A stretch of 58,927 bases of DNA from Desulfobacterales bacterium (GTDB lineage Bacteria; Desulfobacterota; Desulfobacteria; Desulfobacterales; JAUYIZ01), in NCBI GenBank assembly GCA_030688615.1, contig JAUYIZ010000236.1:1-58927 (forward strand), in the 5' to 3' direction. A model generated the notes under the pieces. That model had not been told where the DNA came from, did not search any database, and saw only the letters and a program-made list of their open reading frames with translations. The position numbers and the translations under genes are program-made. Positions 1-8,642 of the stretch are shown piece after piece; positions within the stretch are counted from its first letter, which is position 1; every line of letters begins with the position of its first letter.

Positions 1-282
1 GGGTTTGGCTTTGATGGAAACCCGTTTGTCCCGGAGCAGCTTGATCAGGTCGGCATCCTGGGGCGCATACACCTTGAAGCGGTTCCGGTTGATATCCGAC
101 ACCAGCAGTTCCTGGCCCTGGATGACGACCTCGGCGATCCGGTCGCTGCTGGTCATATCCAGAAATTCCGAGTAGCTGATTTTTGATTCAGCCGAATGCT
201 GCTGGTTAAAAAGGTTGTAGAGCATCACCATCATCAGCGTGATAACAAGCCATAATGCGATATTTTTGTAAAACGGATTCAA
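1..282 (-). CDS. ftsH: ATP-dependent zinc metalloprotease FtsH, N-terminal fragment
   Basis: Only the first 94 codons are inside the window; the reading frame runs off its left edge. FtsH is a membrane-anchored AAA+ protease that degrades misfolded membrane proteins and short-lived regulators. Visible are a start NPFYKNIALW, one hydrophobic membrane segment (about residues 8-24) and the start of the periplasmic domain with ISYSEFL, typical of FtsH. The AAA and protease domains are outside. The start is inferred to be TTG at 282, because AGGAGG lies 9 bases before it and no in-frame ATG fits. It sits directly downstream of tilS on the same strand, the common tilS-ftsH order. Confidence 0.88.
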   Translation of the reverse strand, partial: MNPFYKNIALWLVITLMMVMLYNLFNQQHSAESKISYSEFLDMTSSDRIAEVVIQGQELLVSDINRNRFKVYAPQDADLIKLLRDKRVSIKAKP

Positions 283-310
283 TAGATCCAACCTCCTGAT
301 TTTCTATTTC

Positions 311-451
311 GTGCCCATCCATAAATGGCTATTTTCCGCAATACCTGCGTTGGGCTCCGAATTTCAATCCTCAAAATACTAAATGTATTCCTCCGGTTGG
401 AATTCTCGCCCGCCTTGATCTTGCAAAAACTATCTCATTTATGGATGGCAC
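311..451. mobile_element. MITE-like element, type B (diverged copy of the 142-bp family)
   Basis: A 141-bp palindromic block fills most of the gap between tilS and ftsH. Its ends are inverted copies of GTGCC(C)ATCCATAAATG and it is flanked by TATTTC on both sides (305-310 and 452-457), consistent with a target duplication. Its centre (about 365-418) matches the centre of the three 142-bp elements elsewhere in the window, but its ends do not carry the GAGACCTTTG repeat. There is no coding capacity. Transposition is inferred from ends and flanks; the parent transposase is unknown. Confidence 0.6.
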
Positions 452-493
452 TATTTCTCAATCTATAACTGTAATTTTAAACATATTTACCCA

Positions 494-1960
494 TTAGGCA
501 AGCAAAAGTTCTGCAGTTAGGATATTTCCCGTATGGGGCCCCACTTTAACGGCGTCATCAATCCGGTGCCCCGCGATCCATACGATTTTCCCCTGGCTGA
601 GCAAAATGGGACATTTTGACCGTTGGGCCCTGGACACCTTGTGGTCGATGAAATAATTTTTTACTTTTTGTGTGCCGGTCATGCCCAGGGGCGTAAACCG
701 GTCACCCGGGCGGACGTTTCTGACGGTCAGGGGAAGATGCAACCGGTCCATGTCCAAAAAAGCAACCCGGCCGCCCGCCCGCGAAAAATCTGGGAGACCT
801 TTTAAACCGGTCCGGGACAGCTTCAAATGAACGCCCGCCTCCTTGATCCAGAGCATGCCCATATCAGAAATCTGATATTCAAAAAAACCGGGCCCGGAAT
901 CATTCAGGCCGGCTTTTAATTTTGGCCGGCCCCCGCGCAAGGGGGTTTTTTCACGGGACAGGTAAAGAATGTCGTCGTTTTTATGGGCCCGAATACGGGC
1001 CGGAAGGTCAATACTGCCCCGGTCCGGCCCCCGGGTAATAAATTCTATAATCATATCGACATGTTGATAAGTTATCCGTTTTAAATCCCCTTTGATTTTG
1101 ATCAGCGCCATCCGGATCATGCGTCGTGCTGCGGCCCCGTGGACATTCAACAGTTTCGGCACCGAGAGGCTTATGGATGTCTTCCGGGCCTGGATCAGCG
1201 CATTTTCAAAAAGCGGCGCAACCGTCTCATGGGCCCAGTGATCCTCGGACCTCATGACTTCGGCCAGCCGGTTTAGGGTCTGGACGATCCGGGGATTGTA
1301 GTGCTGCTGAATATGCGGAATCAAATGCTGCCGGATTCTGTTTCGCGTCCGGACCGGGTCCTTGTTGGAGGCGTCCAGGTGGTATGGGATGGCATTTGCG
1401 CGCAAAAACTCCAGCAGCTCGGACCGGGACGTCCGGATCAGCGGCCGGATGTACTTGTCCTCCCGCGTCGGGGGAATGCCGGAAAGCCCGAGGGGGCCGC
1501 TGCCCCTGAAAAGGGCCATCAGAACAGTTTCAGCGTTATCTTCCATGTGATGGGCCAGGGCGATGCGGTTGAAATTGTTCTGCCGGGCGGTTTCTTCAAA
1601 AAACAGGTAGCGAAGATGCCGGGCGGCCTCTTCCATGGAAAGCTTGTTTTGGTCCTGGTATTGGCGGACATCCAGTTTTTTCATAAAAAAGGGCAATCCA
1701 TATTTTTTTGCAAGGCAAGCAACGAAACGCGCCTCTTTTTCAGATGCCCGGGGGCGAAGACCGTGATTGAGATGGGCAATCCCAAGTGTTAAGGCGTACT
1801 TGGGGACCAGGGGCAGCAAAAGATGCAACAGAGACACCGAATCCGGTCCTCCGGACACGCAGACCAGTGCGGCATCCCCCACATTGAGCATTTTATGGTC
1901 TGTAATGGTCTGTTCAACAATACGTAATAGCTCGTTATAACCTTTGAGCGATGCTGGCAT
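494..1960 (-). CDS. tilS: tRNA(Ile)-lysidine synthase TilS
   Basis: This cytoplasmic ATP-dependent enzyme attaches lysine to C34 of the CAU-anticodon isoleucine tRNA, letting it read AUA codons. The 488-aa protein begins with an N-type ATP pyrophosphatase domain: the PP-loop SGGPDS is at residues 36-41, and family signatures GIAHLNHGLR and ALAHHMEDNAET follow. The C-terminal TilS domains occupy roughly residues 380-488 (PGDRFTPLGM). Length fits the long bacterial form. Its start overlaps the end of the upstream lipoprotein gene by 26 bases, so the two are probably co-transcribed, with ftsH next downstream. A start a few codons further in is possible because no strong ribosome site was seen. 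Confidence 0.95.
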   Translation of the reverse strand: MPASLKGYNELLRIVEQTITDHKMLNVGDAALVCVSGGPDSVSLLHLLLPLVPKYALTLGIAHLNHGLRPRASEKEARFVACLAKKYGLPFFMKKLDVRQYQDQNKLSMEEAARHLRYLFFEETARQNNFNRIALAHHMEDNAETVLMALFRGSGPLGLSGIPPTREDKYIRPLIRTSRSELLEFLRANAIPYHLDASNKDPVRTRNRIRQHLIPHIQQHYNPRIVQTLNRLAEVMRSEDHWAHETVAPLFENALIQARKTSISLSVPKLLNVHGAAARRMIRMALIKIKGDLKRITYQHVDMIIEFITRGPDRGSIDLPARIRAHKNDDILYLSREKTPLRGGRPKLKAGLNDSGPGFFEYQISDMGMLWIKEAGVHLKLSRTGLKGLPDFSRAGGRVAFLDMDRLHLPLTVRNVRPGDRFTPLGMTGTQKVKNYFIDHKVSRAQRSKCPILLSQGKIVWIAGHRIDDAVKVGPHTGNILTAELLLA

Positions 1961-2324
1961 GGATCAGCTCGGAAACTTTTTTATCCCACACGCCAAAAAC
2001 GCCGGAGCGAACGGAAACTTCGGTGATCTTTGGCGCGATACTTGTAATGGTTACCACAACCGGTGTCTCGTCGTTGCGCTTGGCGTCTAATCGGGCGCTT
2101 ATTTTATCTGCTGTTTTTTCAGTGATCTTAATCTGCAGGCTGTCCAGCGCTTCAATGCTCAGGTTGAGGATCTTATCATAGGGCTCCGCATAGGTTCTTT
2201 TCAGCTCGCCTTTAAAATAGCTGTACATACCGGAGCCGACCACCGCCCCGCCGACCAGCAGTTCGCAACCCGATATCACCAGACCACAGAAAAACAACAG
2301 AACGATTGCATTTTTTCGCATCAT
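1935..2324 (-). CDS. Small outer-membrane or periplasmic lipoprotein, DUF3568-like
   Basis: A 129-aa protein with a lipoprotein signal: a hydrophobic stretch followed by the lipobox ISGC with Cys20 as the likely lipidated residue. After it come a glycine-rich segment (GGAVVGSGMYSY) and a compact alpha/beta region ending in a conserved-looking SVRSGVFGVWDKKVSELI. This pattern recalls DUF3568 lipoproteins, which have no established function. The gene lies just upstream of tilS and overlaps its 5' end, suggesting a shared transcript. The family name is from memory of the pattern, not a search. Confidence 0.75.
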   Translation of the reverse strand: MMRKNAIVLLFFCGLVISGCELLVGGAVVGSGMYSYFKGELKRTYAEPYDKILNLSIEALDSLQIKITEKTADKISARLDAKRNDETPVVVTITSIAPKITEVSVRSGVFGVWDKKVSELIHASIAQRL

Positions 2325-2402
2325 GGGCGCACCTTTTTTGTTTTTTACAAAACCGTCAATATTTATGTCACGATCGTCCTAATATGTCAACAAAAAATCA
2401 GG

Positions 2403-2450
2403 GTAACCGTTCACGGTTTACAGTTATCGGTTCGCGGTTAAAAAAACTGA
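2403..2450. repeat. Dispersed GGTTA palindrome repeat, copy 1
   Basis: A 48-bp block beginning GTAACCGTTCACGG. It is essentially identical to the left part of a near-perfect palindrome at 11297-11375 and related to blocks at 3702-3842 and 47386-47421. It sits between the lipoprotein gene and the thiolase gene. Such blocks are built of short units like ACGGTTA and ACAGTTA and can form hairpins. Confidence 0.75.
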
Positions 2451-2500
2451 AGTTAGCGGAGAATCATGGAGTCTTCTTTGGAATCAATAACCAAAATGCT

Positions 2501-3682
2501 TCAATCGTTGCAAAGCTCAAACAGGGCGGCGGCCCCCATGCCCCCGCCCACACACATGGACACCACACCGTATCTGACCCCGCCCCGCTGCATATTGGCC
2601 AGCAGGGTCGCGCACAATTTCGCGCCGGTGCATCCTAAAGGGTGACCTAAAGCAATGGCGCCGCCGTGGATGTTTACCTTGTTGCTGTCGATTTTAAGCT
2701 CCCGGATGCAGTACAGGGACTGGGAGGCGAAGGCTTCATTGATTTCAAAAAGGCCGATATCTGAAATCTTCATACCGGCCAGATCCATAAGTTTGGGTAT
2801 GGCGTATCTGGGGCCGACCCCCATCTCCCCGGGCCGGCAGCCGACGGTGGCGTAATGTTTCAATCTGGCAACGGGGGTTATGTCCAGCTCCCGCAGCTTG
2901 TTTTCACTCATGATGACCGATGCCGCTGCGCCGTCGGTCATCTGGGAGGAGTTCCCGGCGGTCACACTGCCCCCTGCGGCAAATACGGGCTGAAGTTTGG
3001 CCAGGGTCTCCAAGGTGGTGCCGGGACGTATGCCGTCGTCTGCATGGACCAGGAAACTTTCTTTCTTAAACGTGCCGTCATCCTTTTGGACGTATTGGGC
3101 CGCGGGGGTCGGCACAATTTCCGCAAACAGGTTGTTTTTCACGGCCCGGACGGCCTTTGCCTGGGATTGGCAGGAAAATTCATCCTGTTGTTCCCTGGAA
3201 ACATGGTAGGCCCGGGCAATGTTCTCCGCGGTAATTCCCATGGAAACATAAAGCTCCGCGTGCTTTCGGGCATATTCCGGATGGGGCCGGGCAATATTGC
3301 CGGGCATGGGAACATACGTCATGGATTCGACGCCGCCGCCGATGACGATGTCGGACCAGCCCGCCATCACCCGCAGGGATGCCAGCGCAATCGCTTCAAT
3401 GCCGGACGCGCAGAATCTGTTCACGGTGGCGCCGGAAACTTCCACCGGGAAACCGGCCATCTGGGAAGCCACCCGGCCGATATTCAGGCCCTGCTCGGCT
3501 TCCGGAAATGCACAGCCGATCATGACATCTTCAACATCTTCTTTTTTCAGGTTCGGGGTTTTCCCCACGGCGCCGGAGAGGATGAATGAAAGCAGGTCCT
3601 CGGGACGGGTGTCCTTAAAGGCGCCTTTATTCTGTTTGCAGCCCGGCGTTCGAATGGATGTGACGATGTAGGCGTCTCTCAT
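2501..3682 (-). CDS. fadA: Acetyl-CoA C-acyltransferase (thiolase) FadA/FadI-type
   Basis: This thiolase cleaves 3-ketoacyl-CoA with CoA in the last step of fatty-acid beta-oxidation. The 393-aa protein has normal family length and all catalytic residues: the nucleophile Cys91 (VNRFCASG), His347 in GHPLG and Cys377 in CVGGG. The substrate-loop signature NEAFASQ is also present. It follows the FadN-type hydratase/dehydrogenase gene on the same strand after about 210 bases that hold a dispersed palindrome, so the pair probably forms one beta-oxidation module. A biosynthetic (acetoacetyl-CoA) role is less likely given the partner. Its 5' end is ATG 3682 with a GGAGG-like site just before it. Confidence 0.93.
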   Translation of the reverse strand: MRDAYIVTSIRTPGCKQNKGAFKDTRPEDLLSFILSGAVGKTPNLKKEDVEDVMIGCAFPEAEQGLNIGRVASQMAGFPVEVSGATVNRFCASGIEAIALASLRVMAGWSDIVIGGGVESMTYVPMPGNIARPHPEYARKHAELYVSMGITAENIARAYHVSREQQDEFSCQSQAKAVRAVKNNLFAEIVPTPAAQYVQKDDGTFKKESFLVHADDGIRPGTTLETLAKLQPVFAAGGSVTAGNSSQMTDGAAASVIMSENKLRELDITPVARLKHYATVGCRPGEMGVGPRYAIPKLMDLAGMKISDIGLFEINEAFASQSLYCIRELKIDSNKVNIHGGAIALGHPLGCTGAKLCATLLANMQRGGVRYGVVSMCVGGGMGAAALFELCND

Positions 3683-3701
3683 TTTTTTCCTCCGGAAAAT
3701 C

Positions 3702-3842
3702 CGTTTACAGTTACCGGTTTACAGTTTACGGTTTTTAATCTCCCTGCAGCAGGCAGCGGGAGCTTCAATTCATACTTTCGAATCCTTCCGCTACCTTCTG
3801 CTTTTACACCGTGAACCGCTAACTGTAAACCGTGAACGATTA
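3702..3842. repeat. Dispersed GGTTA palindrome repeat, copy 2
   Basis: Two inverted arms, CCGTTTACAGTTACCGG near 3702 and an opposing arm ending near 3842 (AACTGTAAACCGTGAACG), flank an unrelated middle. It belongs with the blocks at 2403, 11297 and 47386. It fills the gap between the fadN-type and thiolase genes; no gene is visible here. Confidence 0.65.
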
Positions 3843-3893
3843 GGTGATTTTTTAGCAAAACAGCTTTGTGCGAAGCCGTCGAGCCTGAGTTGC

Positions 3894-6299
3894 CTAATTT
3901 CTTAGCGGTTTGCCGGTCTCCAGCATATGCTTGACCCTGGCAAGGGTCTTTTCTTCCTGCCAGAAATCGATAAACGCTTCCCTTTCCAGGGCCAGGATGA
4001 CTTCTTCATCCACCTGGCTGTTGTCCCGGACATCGCCGCCGGCAATGACGAAGGCAATCCGCCGGGCGAGAAACGCATCATACTCGGTAATGAATTTGCC
4101 TTCGAGCATGTTGTGAAGTTCCGCTTCCACGAGACCCTGAGCGGCTTGGCCCATGACTTGAATTTTTCGCTTTACCGGCGGCGCATAACCGTCTGCTATC
4201 ATCCGCAAGACCTCTTTTTTCGCTTCACCGATTAGAAAATCCCGGTTGAAAACGATCCGGTCCCGGGGTCCGAGAAAACCGTTTTTCCGCGCGTCGGCCG
4301 CGGAGGCGGAAACCCGGGCCAGGCTGATGGACGTGAAAACCGGGACGAACAGTTTTGCCAGATCCACTTTTGCGACGGTTGCGGGAAGGGTGCAGAGAAA
4401 TTTTTTCCACAAGTTCAGGCACCCGCCGCCTGCCGGCAGAAGGCCCACGCCGATTTCCACCAGCCCCATGTAAAGCTCGGCATGGGCGACGATCCGGTCC
4501 GCGCCCAGGCAGACTTCGCAGCCGCCGCCCAGGGCCATGCCGTAGGGCGCCGCCACGACGGGCAGGCTGGAATATCTGGCGGTTTGAATGCCCTCCTGTC
4601 CTTTCCGGACAAACGCCTCCATTTGCGCATATTTTTTTTCCCCGGCCAGGGCCGCCATGTATTTGAGGTCGCCACCGGCGGAGAAAGCGCCCGGCACGTC
4701 GCCGGTTTGACTGCCGATGACGATTCCTGCGGCGTTCCGCCGGGCATAGTCGAAACTTTCCTGAATAAAGTCCACGATCTCTTCCTGGATCAGATTGAAA
4801 CGGGTGTGAAATTCGATACACCAGACCCCGTCACCCAGGTCGATCAAAGAAGCGCTGCGGCAGGTGTTCACCACCTTGTTGTTCCGTTTGAGCCGCTTTA
4901 AGTCGATCACGTTGCGGTTCACGGGCGCCGGCCGATAATCCCGGGTGGTAAAGTCATAGAACAGGGTTTTATTCTTTTGGACCCGGTAAAAGGACGAATG
5001 GCCGGACGCGAGCATCTGGTTGACGTTGTCCGGAACAACAAACCCGTCCTGCCGCATTTTCCGCACCGATGGTTCTAAACCGATGGCGTCCCAGGTCTCG
5101 AAAGGGCCCATCTGAAAATTGTATCCCCATTTCATCGCGTTGTCGGCCTCCAGGACGGTGGCGGCAATTTCGGGGATTCTGCCGGCGGCATATATGAGAT
5201 GGGATGCCAGGACTTTCCATGCATATCGGGCCCCCTTGTCCTGGCCGAAGACCACGGTTTTCATCTTATCCGGCAGCGATTCGGCTTTGCCTGCTGCCAG
5301 CAGGCAGTCAAAGGCGGGCGTATCGTAGGGTTCGTATTCCAGGGTTTCCGGGTTGATGACCTTGCGCAGGACCTTGCCGTCCCGGGTGAGTTCTGTTTTA
5401 TAAAACCCCGCGCGGGTCTTTTGGCCCAGGAGATTTTTTTGGATCATCTGCTGCACAAAATCCGGCAGTATGAAACAATCCCTGCTTTCGTCATGGGGCA
5501 CCAGATCATGGGTGTGCCCGGCGATCTGGCCCAGGGTGTCCAGCCCCACCAGATCGGCGGTTTTAAACATGGCCGTCTTGGGCCTTCCCATAACCGGGCC
5601 GAAAAGCGCGTCCACCTCGGGGATGGTGAGGCCTTCTGCCAGCATAACCCGGATGGCCAGGATCATGGCATGGAGCCCGATCCGGTTCCCGATGAAGCTG
5701 GGCGTGTCTTTGGCCTGCACAACGCCCTTGCCCAGCCGGTATTGGGCAAAATCGGCCATAAACCCGATTATATCCGGCCGGGTGGCTTTCCCGGGGATAA
5801 TTTCGATCAGCTTCATATACCTGACCGGGTTAAAAAAATGCATGCCGAGGAAGTATTCCTGGAAGTCCTGCCCCAATCCCCGGGACATGGATTTCAGGGG
5901 AATTCCCGAAGTGTTGGTGGAAACCACCGTGTCCGGGCGCCTGACGGTTTCGATGCGTTTTAACAGGGCCTGTTTTATCTTCAGGTTTTCCACCACCGCT
6001 TCGACGATCCAATCGCAGGTGGAAAGCCTGTCAAGGTCATCTTCCAGGTTGCAGAGTTTGACGCGGTCCGCATCGGCAGGGTCCATGAACAACGGCGGCG
6101 CGGCCGCAAGCGCGCTGTCCAGGCCGGCTTTGGCCAGCCGGTTTCTGGCCGCCGTGTCGCTTTTTCCAGCTTCCTTTACATCTGCCGGCACCATATCATA
6201 CAGCAGCGTCCGGATTCCGGCGCTTGCCAGGTGAGCGGCGATGCCGCGTCCCATGATCCCGGCGCCGATGACCGCTGCCCGGGTAATTTTCCGAATCAT
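3894..6299 (-). CDS. fadN: 3-hydroxyacyl-CoA dehydrogenase / enoyl-CoA hydratase fusion, FadN type
   Basis: A bifunctional beta-oxidation enzyme that hydrates 2-enoyl-CoA and oxidises the resulting 3-hydroxyacyl-CoA with NAD+. In the 801-aa protein the dehydrogenase comes first: Rossmann motif GAGIMG at residues 12-17, then STNTSGIPL and the catalytic-His region MHFFNPVRYMKLIEI. The crotonase domain follows (about residues 480-720) with oxyanion-hole segments GAFSAGGDLKYM and GMALGGGCEVCLGAD. This order is the reverse of E. coli FadB and matches Bacillus FadN. It lies directly upstream of the thiolase. A second dehydrogenase-like segment around residues 350-440 agrees with the family layout. 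Confidence 0.92.
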   Translation of the reverse strand: MIRKITRAAVIGAGIMGRGIAAHLASAGIRTLLYDMVPADVKEAGKSDTAARNRLAKAGLDSALAAAPPLFMDPADADRVKLCNLEDDLDRLSTCDWIVEAVVENLKIKQALLKRIETVRRPDTVVSTNTSGIPLKSMSRGLGQDFQEYFLGMHFFNPVRYMKLIEIIPGKATRPDIIGFMADFAQYRLGKGVVQAKDTPSFIGNRIGLHAMILAIRVMLAEGLTIPEVDALFGPVMGRPKTAMFKTADLVGLDTLGQIAGHTHDLVPHDESRDCFILPDFVQQMIQKNLLGQKTRAGFYKTELTRDGKVLRKVINPETLEYEPYDTPAFDCLLAAGKAESLPDKMKTVVFGQDKGARYAWKVLASHLIYAAGRIPEIAATVLEADNAMKWGYNFQMGPFETWDAIGLEPSVRKMRQDGFVVPDNVNQMLASGHSSFYRVQKNKTLFYDFTTRDYRPAPVNRNVIDLKRLKRNNKVVNTCRSASLIDLGDGVWCIEFHTRFNLIQEEIVDFIQESFDYARRNAAGIVIGSQTGDVPGAFSAGGDLKYMAALAGEKKYAQMEAFVRKGQEGIQTARYSSLPVVAAPYGMALGGGCEVCLGADRIVAHAELYMGLVEIGVGLLPAGGGCLNLWKKFLCTLPATVAKVDLAKLFVPVFTSISLARVSASAADARKNGFLGPRDRIVFNRDFLIGEAKKEVLRMIADGYAPPVKRKIQVMGQAAQGLVEAELHNMLEGKFITEYDAFLARRIAFVIAGGDVRDNSQVDEEVILALEREAFIDFWQEEKTLARVKHMLETGKPLRN

Positions 6300-6455
6300 A
6301 TTGCCTCCCCTGCAAAAAAAATCTTGATGCTTGTGCCGTAAGGCCGTTGCGCCCTCTTTTTCATTTTTGTTTATTTTCAGCGTGTGTTATGATACGTCAT
6401 TATATCTTAACAAAAATCAGCCGAATTGGTAAGACAAATAAAAGGATGCCGTCTC

Positions 6456-6755
6456 GTGCCTGTGGAAAACGATGTGGTTCTGATTTATCTGGAAGACAAG
6501 CCTCTGGCTTTTGCGCGCATCGAGGATATTTCCCGGGACGCCAAAGCCGGCTGGTATCAGGTCAAACTGCTTTTTCTGCAGGTGCCGCTGCGGGCCCTGA
6601 CATGGATATTGAGAGATGTTTACATAGACGGCGCTGAATTTACCATGGATGGGAAAAGGATGCGCCTGGAAAAAGTGGTGTGCCCGGAAGAGAAAACAGA
6701 AGAAAAGAAACCCCCGGCCCGGGTAATTTCCCTGGCGGACCGAAAGAAAAAGTAA
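6456..6755 (+). CDS. Small conserved-looking protein of unknown function
   Basis: A 99-aa soluble protein with a beta-rich N-terminal half (VVLIYLEDKPLAFARIEDI) and a charged Lys/Glu-rich tail. I do not recognise a characterised family. The start is taken as GTG 6456, because AAAGGA lies 10 bases before it; an in-frame TTG at 6426 would add ten residues and has no ribosome site. The gene stands 16 bases before the DUF1848 gene and probably leads that operon with dusB. The repeated valine/isoleucine pattern and short length suggest a small binding module, but no function can be claimed. Confidence 0.7.
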   Translation: MPVENDVVLIYLEDKPLAFARIEDISRDAKAGWYQVKLLFLQVPLRALTWILRDVYIDGAEFTMDGKRMRLEKVVCPEEKTEEKKPPARVISLADRKKK

Positions 6756-6771
6756 TTCTCCCTGTCTGAAC

Positions 6772-7656
6772 ATGGCCCCTTCCCGTCAAATCGTTATTTC
6801 AGCTTCACGGCGCACCGACATCCCCGCATTTTATATGCCCTGGTTCATGGAGTCGATGCGGCGGGGGTTTTTTGAAGTCGTCAATCCCTACAACCGGCAT
6901 GTGTCCCGGGTGGCGGCCACGCCGGATACCGTGCATACCATCGTGTTCTGGTCGAAAAATTTCGGTCCCTTTCTGGACGGCCGTTTCGGGGAAAAGTTAC
7001 AGGGAGCCGGATACAATCTTTTTTTCAACTTCACGATCAATTCCGTTGACTGGCAGATGGAACCCAACATCCCGGCTTTAAACGACCGCCTGGATCAACT
7101 GGCACATATCAGCCGGCAATTCGGCGCCCATGCGGTCCGCTGGCGATTCGACCCCATCTGTGTCTATGCCCTGGACGGGCGGGTGCGGGACAACCTTGCC
7201 GATTTTTCGCGCATTGCCGCCGCGGCCGCCCGATGCGGTCTTACAAAGTGCGTCACAAGCTTCGTGGACGATTATGCCAAAATCCAAAGACGTCTGAAAT
7301 CGCGTGCGGGGTTTTCCTTTATATTCCCGTCCCTGGAACAAAAAATAAAAATCGTGCTGGAAATGAACCGGCTCCTGGAACCCATGGATATTCAACTGAA
7401 TACCTGTTGCGAGAGGCAACTGATGGAAAACCTTCCCCCGGGCAGCGGGGTCGAAAAAAATTCCTGTGTGCCCAACGATTTTTTAGCCGAACTATTCGGG
7501 GGGCAGCTTTCCCGCAAAAAAGACCCGGGCCAGCGTCTCGATAAAGGGTGCGGGTGTCAGGTTTCGATTGACATCGGGTCTTATCAGGACCATCCCTGTT
7601 ACCACAACTGCCTGTTCTGCTATGCCAATCCCAGGCCGCCGGGGGCCGGCCAATGA
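6772..7656 (+). CDS. DUF1848 family protein with C-terminal Cys cluster
   Basis: A 294-aa protein opening with IVISASRRTDIPAFY, the hallmark start of DUF1848. The body (FWSKNFGPFL, HAVRWRFDPICVY) looks like a TIM-barrel related to radical SAM enzymes. Five cysteines near the C-terminus (CGCQV, CYHNCLFCYANP) form a likely Fe-S binding cluster in an unusual position, at the end rather than the start of the barrel. The biochemical role of the family is not established. Its stop overlaps the dusB start by four bases (ATGA), implying translational coupling and hinting at a link to tRNA or RNA modification, which is inference only. Confidence 0.85.
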   Translation: MAPSRQIVISASRRTDIPAFYMPWFMESMRRGFFEVVNPYNRHVSRVAATPDTVHTIVFWSKNFGPFLDGRFGEKLQGAGYNLFFNFTINSVDWQMEPNIPALNDRLDQLAHISRQFGAHAVRWRFDPICVYALDGRVRDNLADFSRIAAAAARCGLTKCVTSFVDDYAKIQRRLKSRAGFSFIFPSLEQKIKIVLEMNRLLEPMDIQLNTCCERQLMENLPPGSGVEKNSCVPNDFLAELFGGQLSRKKDPGQRLDKGCGCQVSIDIGSYQDHPCYHNCLFCYANPRPPGAGQ

Positions 7657-8642
7657 AAATCGGAACAATTCACCTGAGCAATCCGACGGTGCTGGCGCCC
7701 CTGGCCGGGGTTTCGAATCTTCCTTTCCGCCTTCTGGCCAGGCAGGCCGGGTGCGCCCTGGTCTATTCCGAGATGATCAGCGCCAACGGTCTCGTTTATG
7801 GCTCCCAAAAAACCAGACAGCTTCTGGACAGTACCCCGGAAGAGAAACCCCTGGCGGTTCAGATTTTCGGTGCGGACCCTTACATCATGTCCGAAGCGGC
7901 CAAAATCGTTGAAAATTCCGGCGCCGGCATTATCGATATTAATTCCGGGTGCTCGGTCAGAAAGATTCTAAAAACAGGCTCCGGCTCCGCGCTGATGAAA
8001 GCGCCTGCCACGGCCCGATCCATTTTCGCGGCCGTTTCCCGGGCGGTGAAAATACCCGTGACCGTGAAAATCCGAACCGGATGGGATCCCTCGGGGGATC
8101 AGGCGGTTCAGCTGGCGCTGCTGGCGCAGGACTGCGGCCTCCAGGCCGTTGCCGTCCACCCGCGAACCGCCGGACAGGGATTCCGGGGCAGGGCCGACTG
8201 GTCCGTTATCGCGGCGGTCAAAGAAAATGTTTCCATCCCTGTTATCGGCAACGGGGACATCATGTCCGCGGAAGATGCCCTGAACATGAGAGATGAAACC
8301 GGCTGTGATGCGGTGATGATCGGAAGGGGCGCCATGGGCAACCCGTTCATATTCTCCCAGGTCCTGGCGCGCTTTAGAGGGGAAGAGCCCGTACCGGCGG
8401 GCCTGGAAGAGCGATTTGAAATCATGGTCCGTTATCTGGACGGCGTGGTAGATTATCTTGGCGAACCACAGGCGTGCTGGCAGCTCAGAAGCCGTCTGAA
8501 CTGGTTCGTCAGGGGCATGCGCTGGAGCAGCCATTTCCGGGAGTCCATCAAGCATATCTCTTCCCGGCAGGAGGCCCTGGAAATTATCGAAGCTTATCGG
8601 GAGCGGCTCAGGGATGAAAAAAAAGCTATTGGGGGGGTCTGA
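7653..8642 (+). CDS. dusB: tRNA-dihydrouridine synthase, DusB-like
   Basis: An FMN-dependent enzyme reducing uridines in the tRNA D-loop to dihydrouridine. The 329-aa protein shows the FMN-barrel start VLAPLAGVSNLPFRLL, the region with the catalytic cysteine (DINSGCSVRKILKTGSGSAL; the usual Pro after Cys is Ser), HPRTAGQGFRG, and the phosphate-binding IPVIGNGDI. A helical tRNA-binding C-terminal domain follows. Length is normal. It overlaps the DUF1848 gene by four bases, and its 3' end overlaps the convergent lipoprotein gene by 17 bases. The exact subfamily (DusB versus another Dus) is inferred from overall resemblance. Confidence 0.93.
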   Translation: MKIGTIHLSNPTVLAPLAGVSNLPFRLLARQAGCALVYSEMISANGLVYGSQKTRQLLDSTPEEKPLAVQIFGADPYIMSEAAKIVENSGAGIIDINSGCSVRKILKTGSGSALMKAPATARSIFAAVSRAVKIPVTVKIRTGWDPSGDQAVQLALLAQDCGLQAVAVHPRTAGQGFRGRADWSVIAAVKENVSIPVIGNGDIMSAEDALNMRDETGCDAVMIGRGAMGNPFIFSQVLARFRGEEPVPAGLEERFEIMVRYLDGVVDYLGEPQACWQLRSRLNWFVRGMRWSSHFRESIKHISSRQEALEIIEAYRERLRDEKKAIGGV

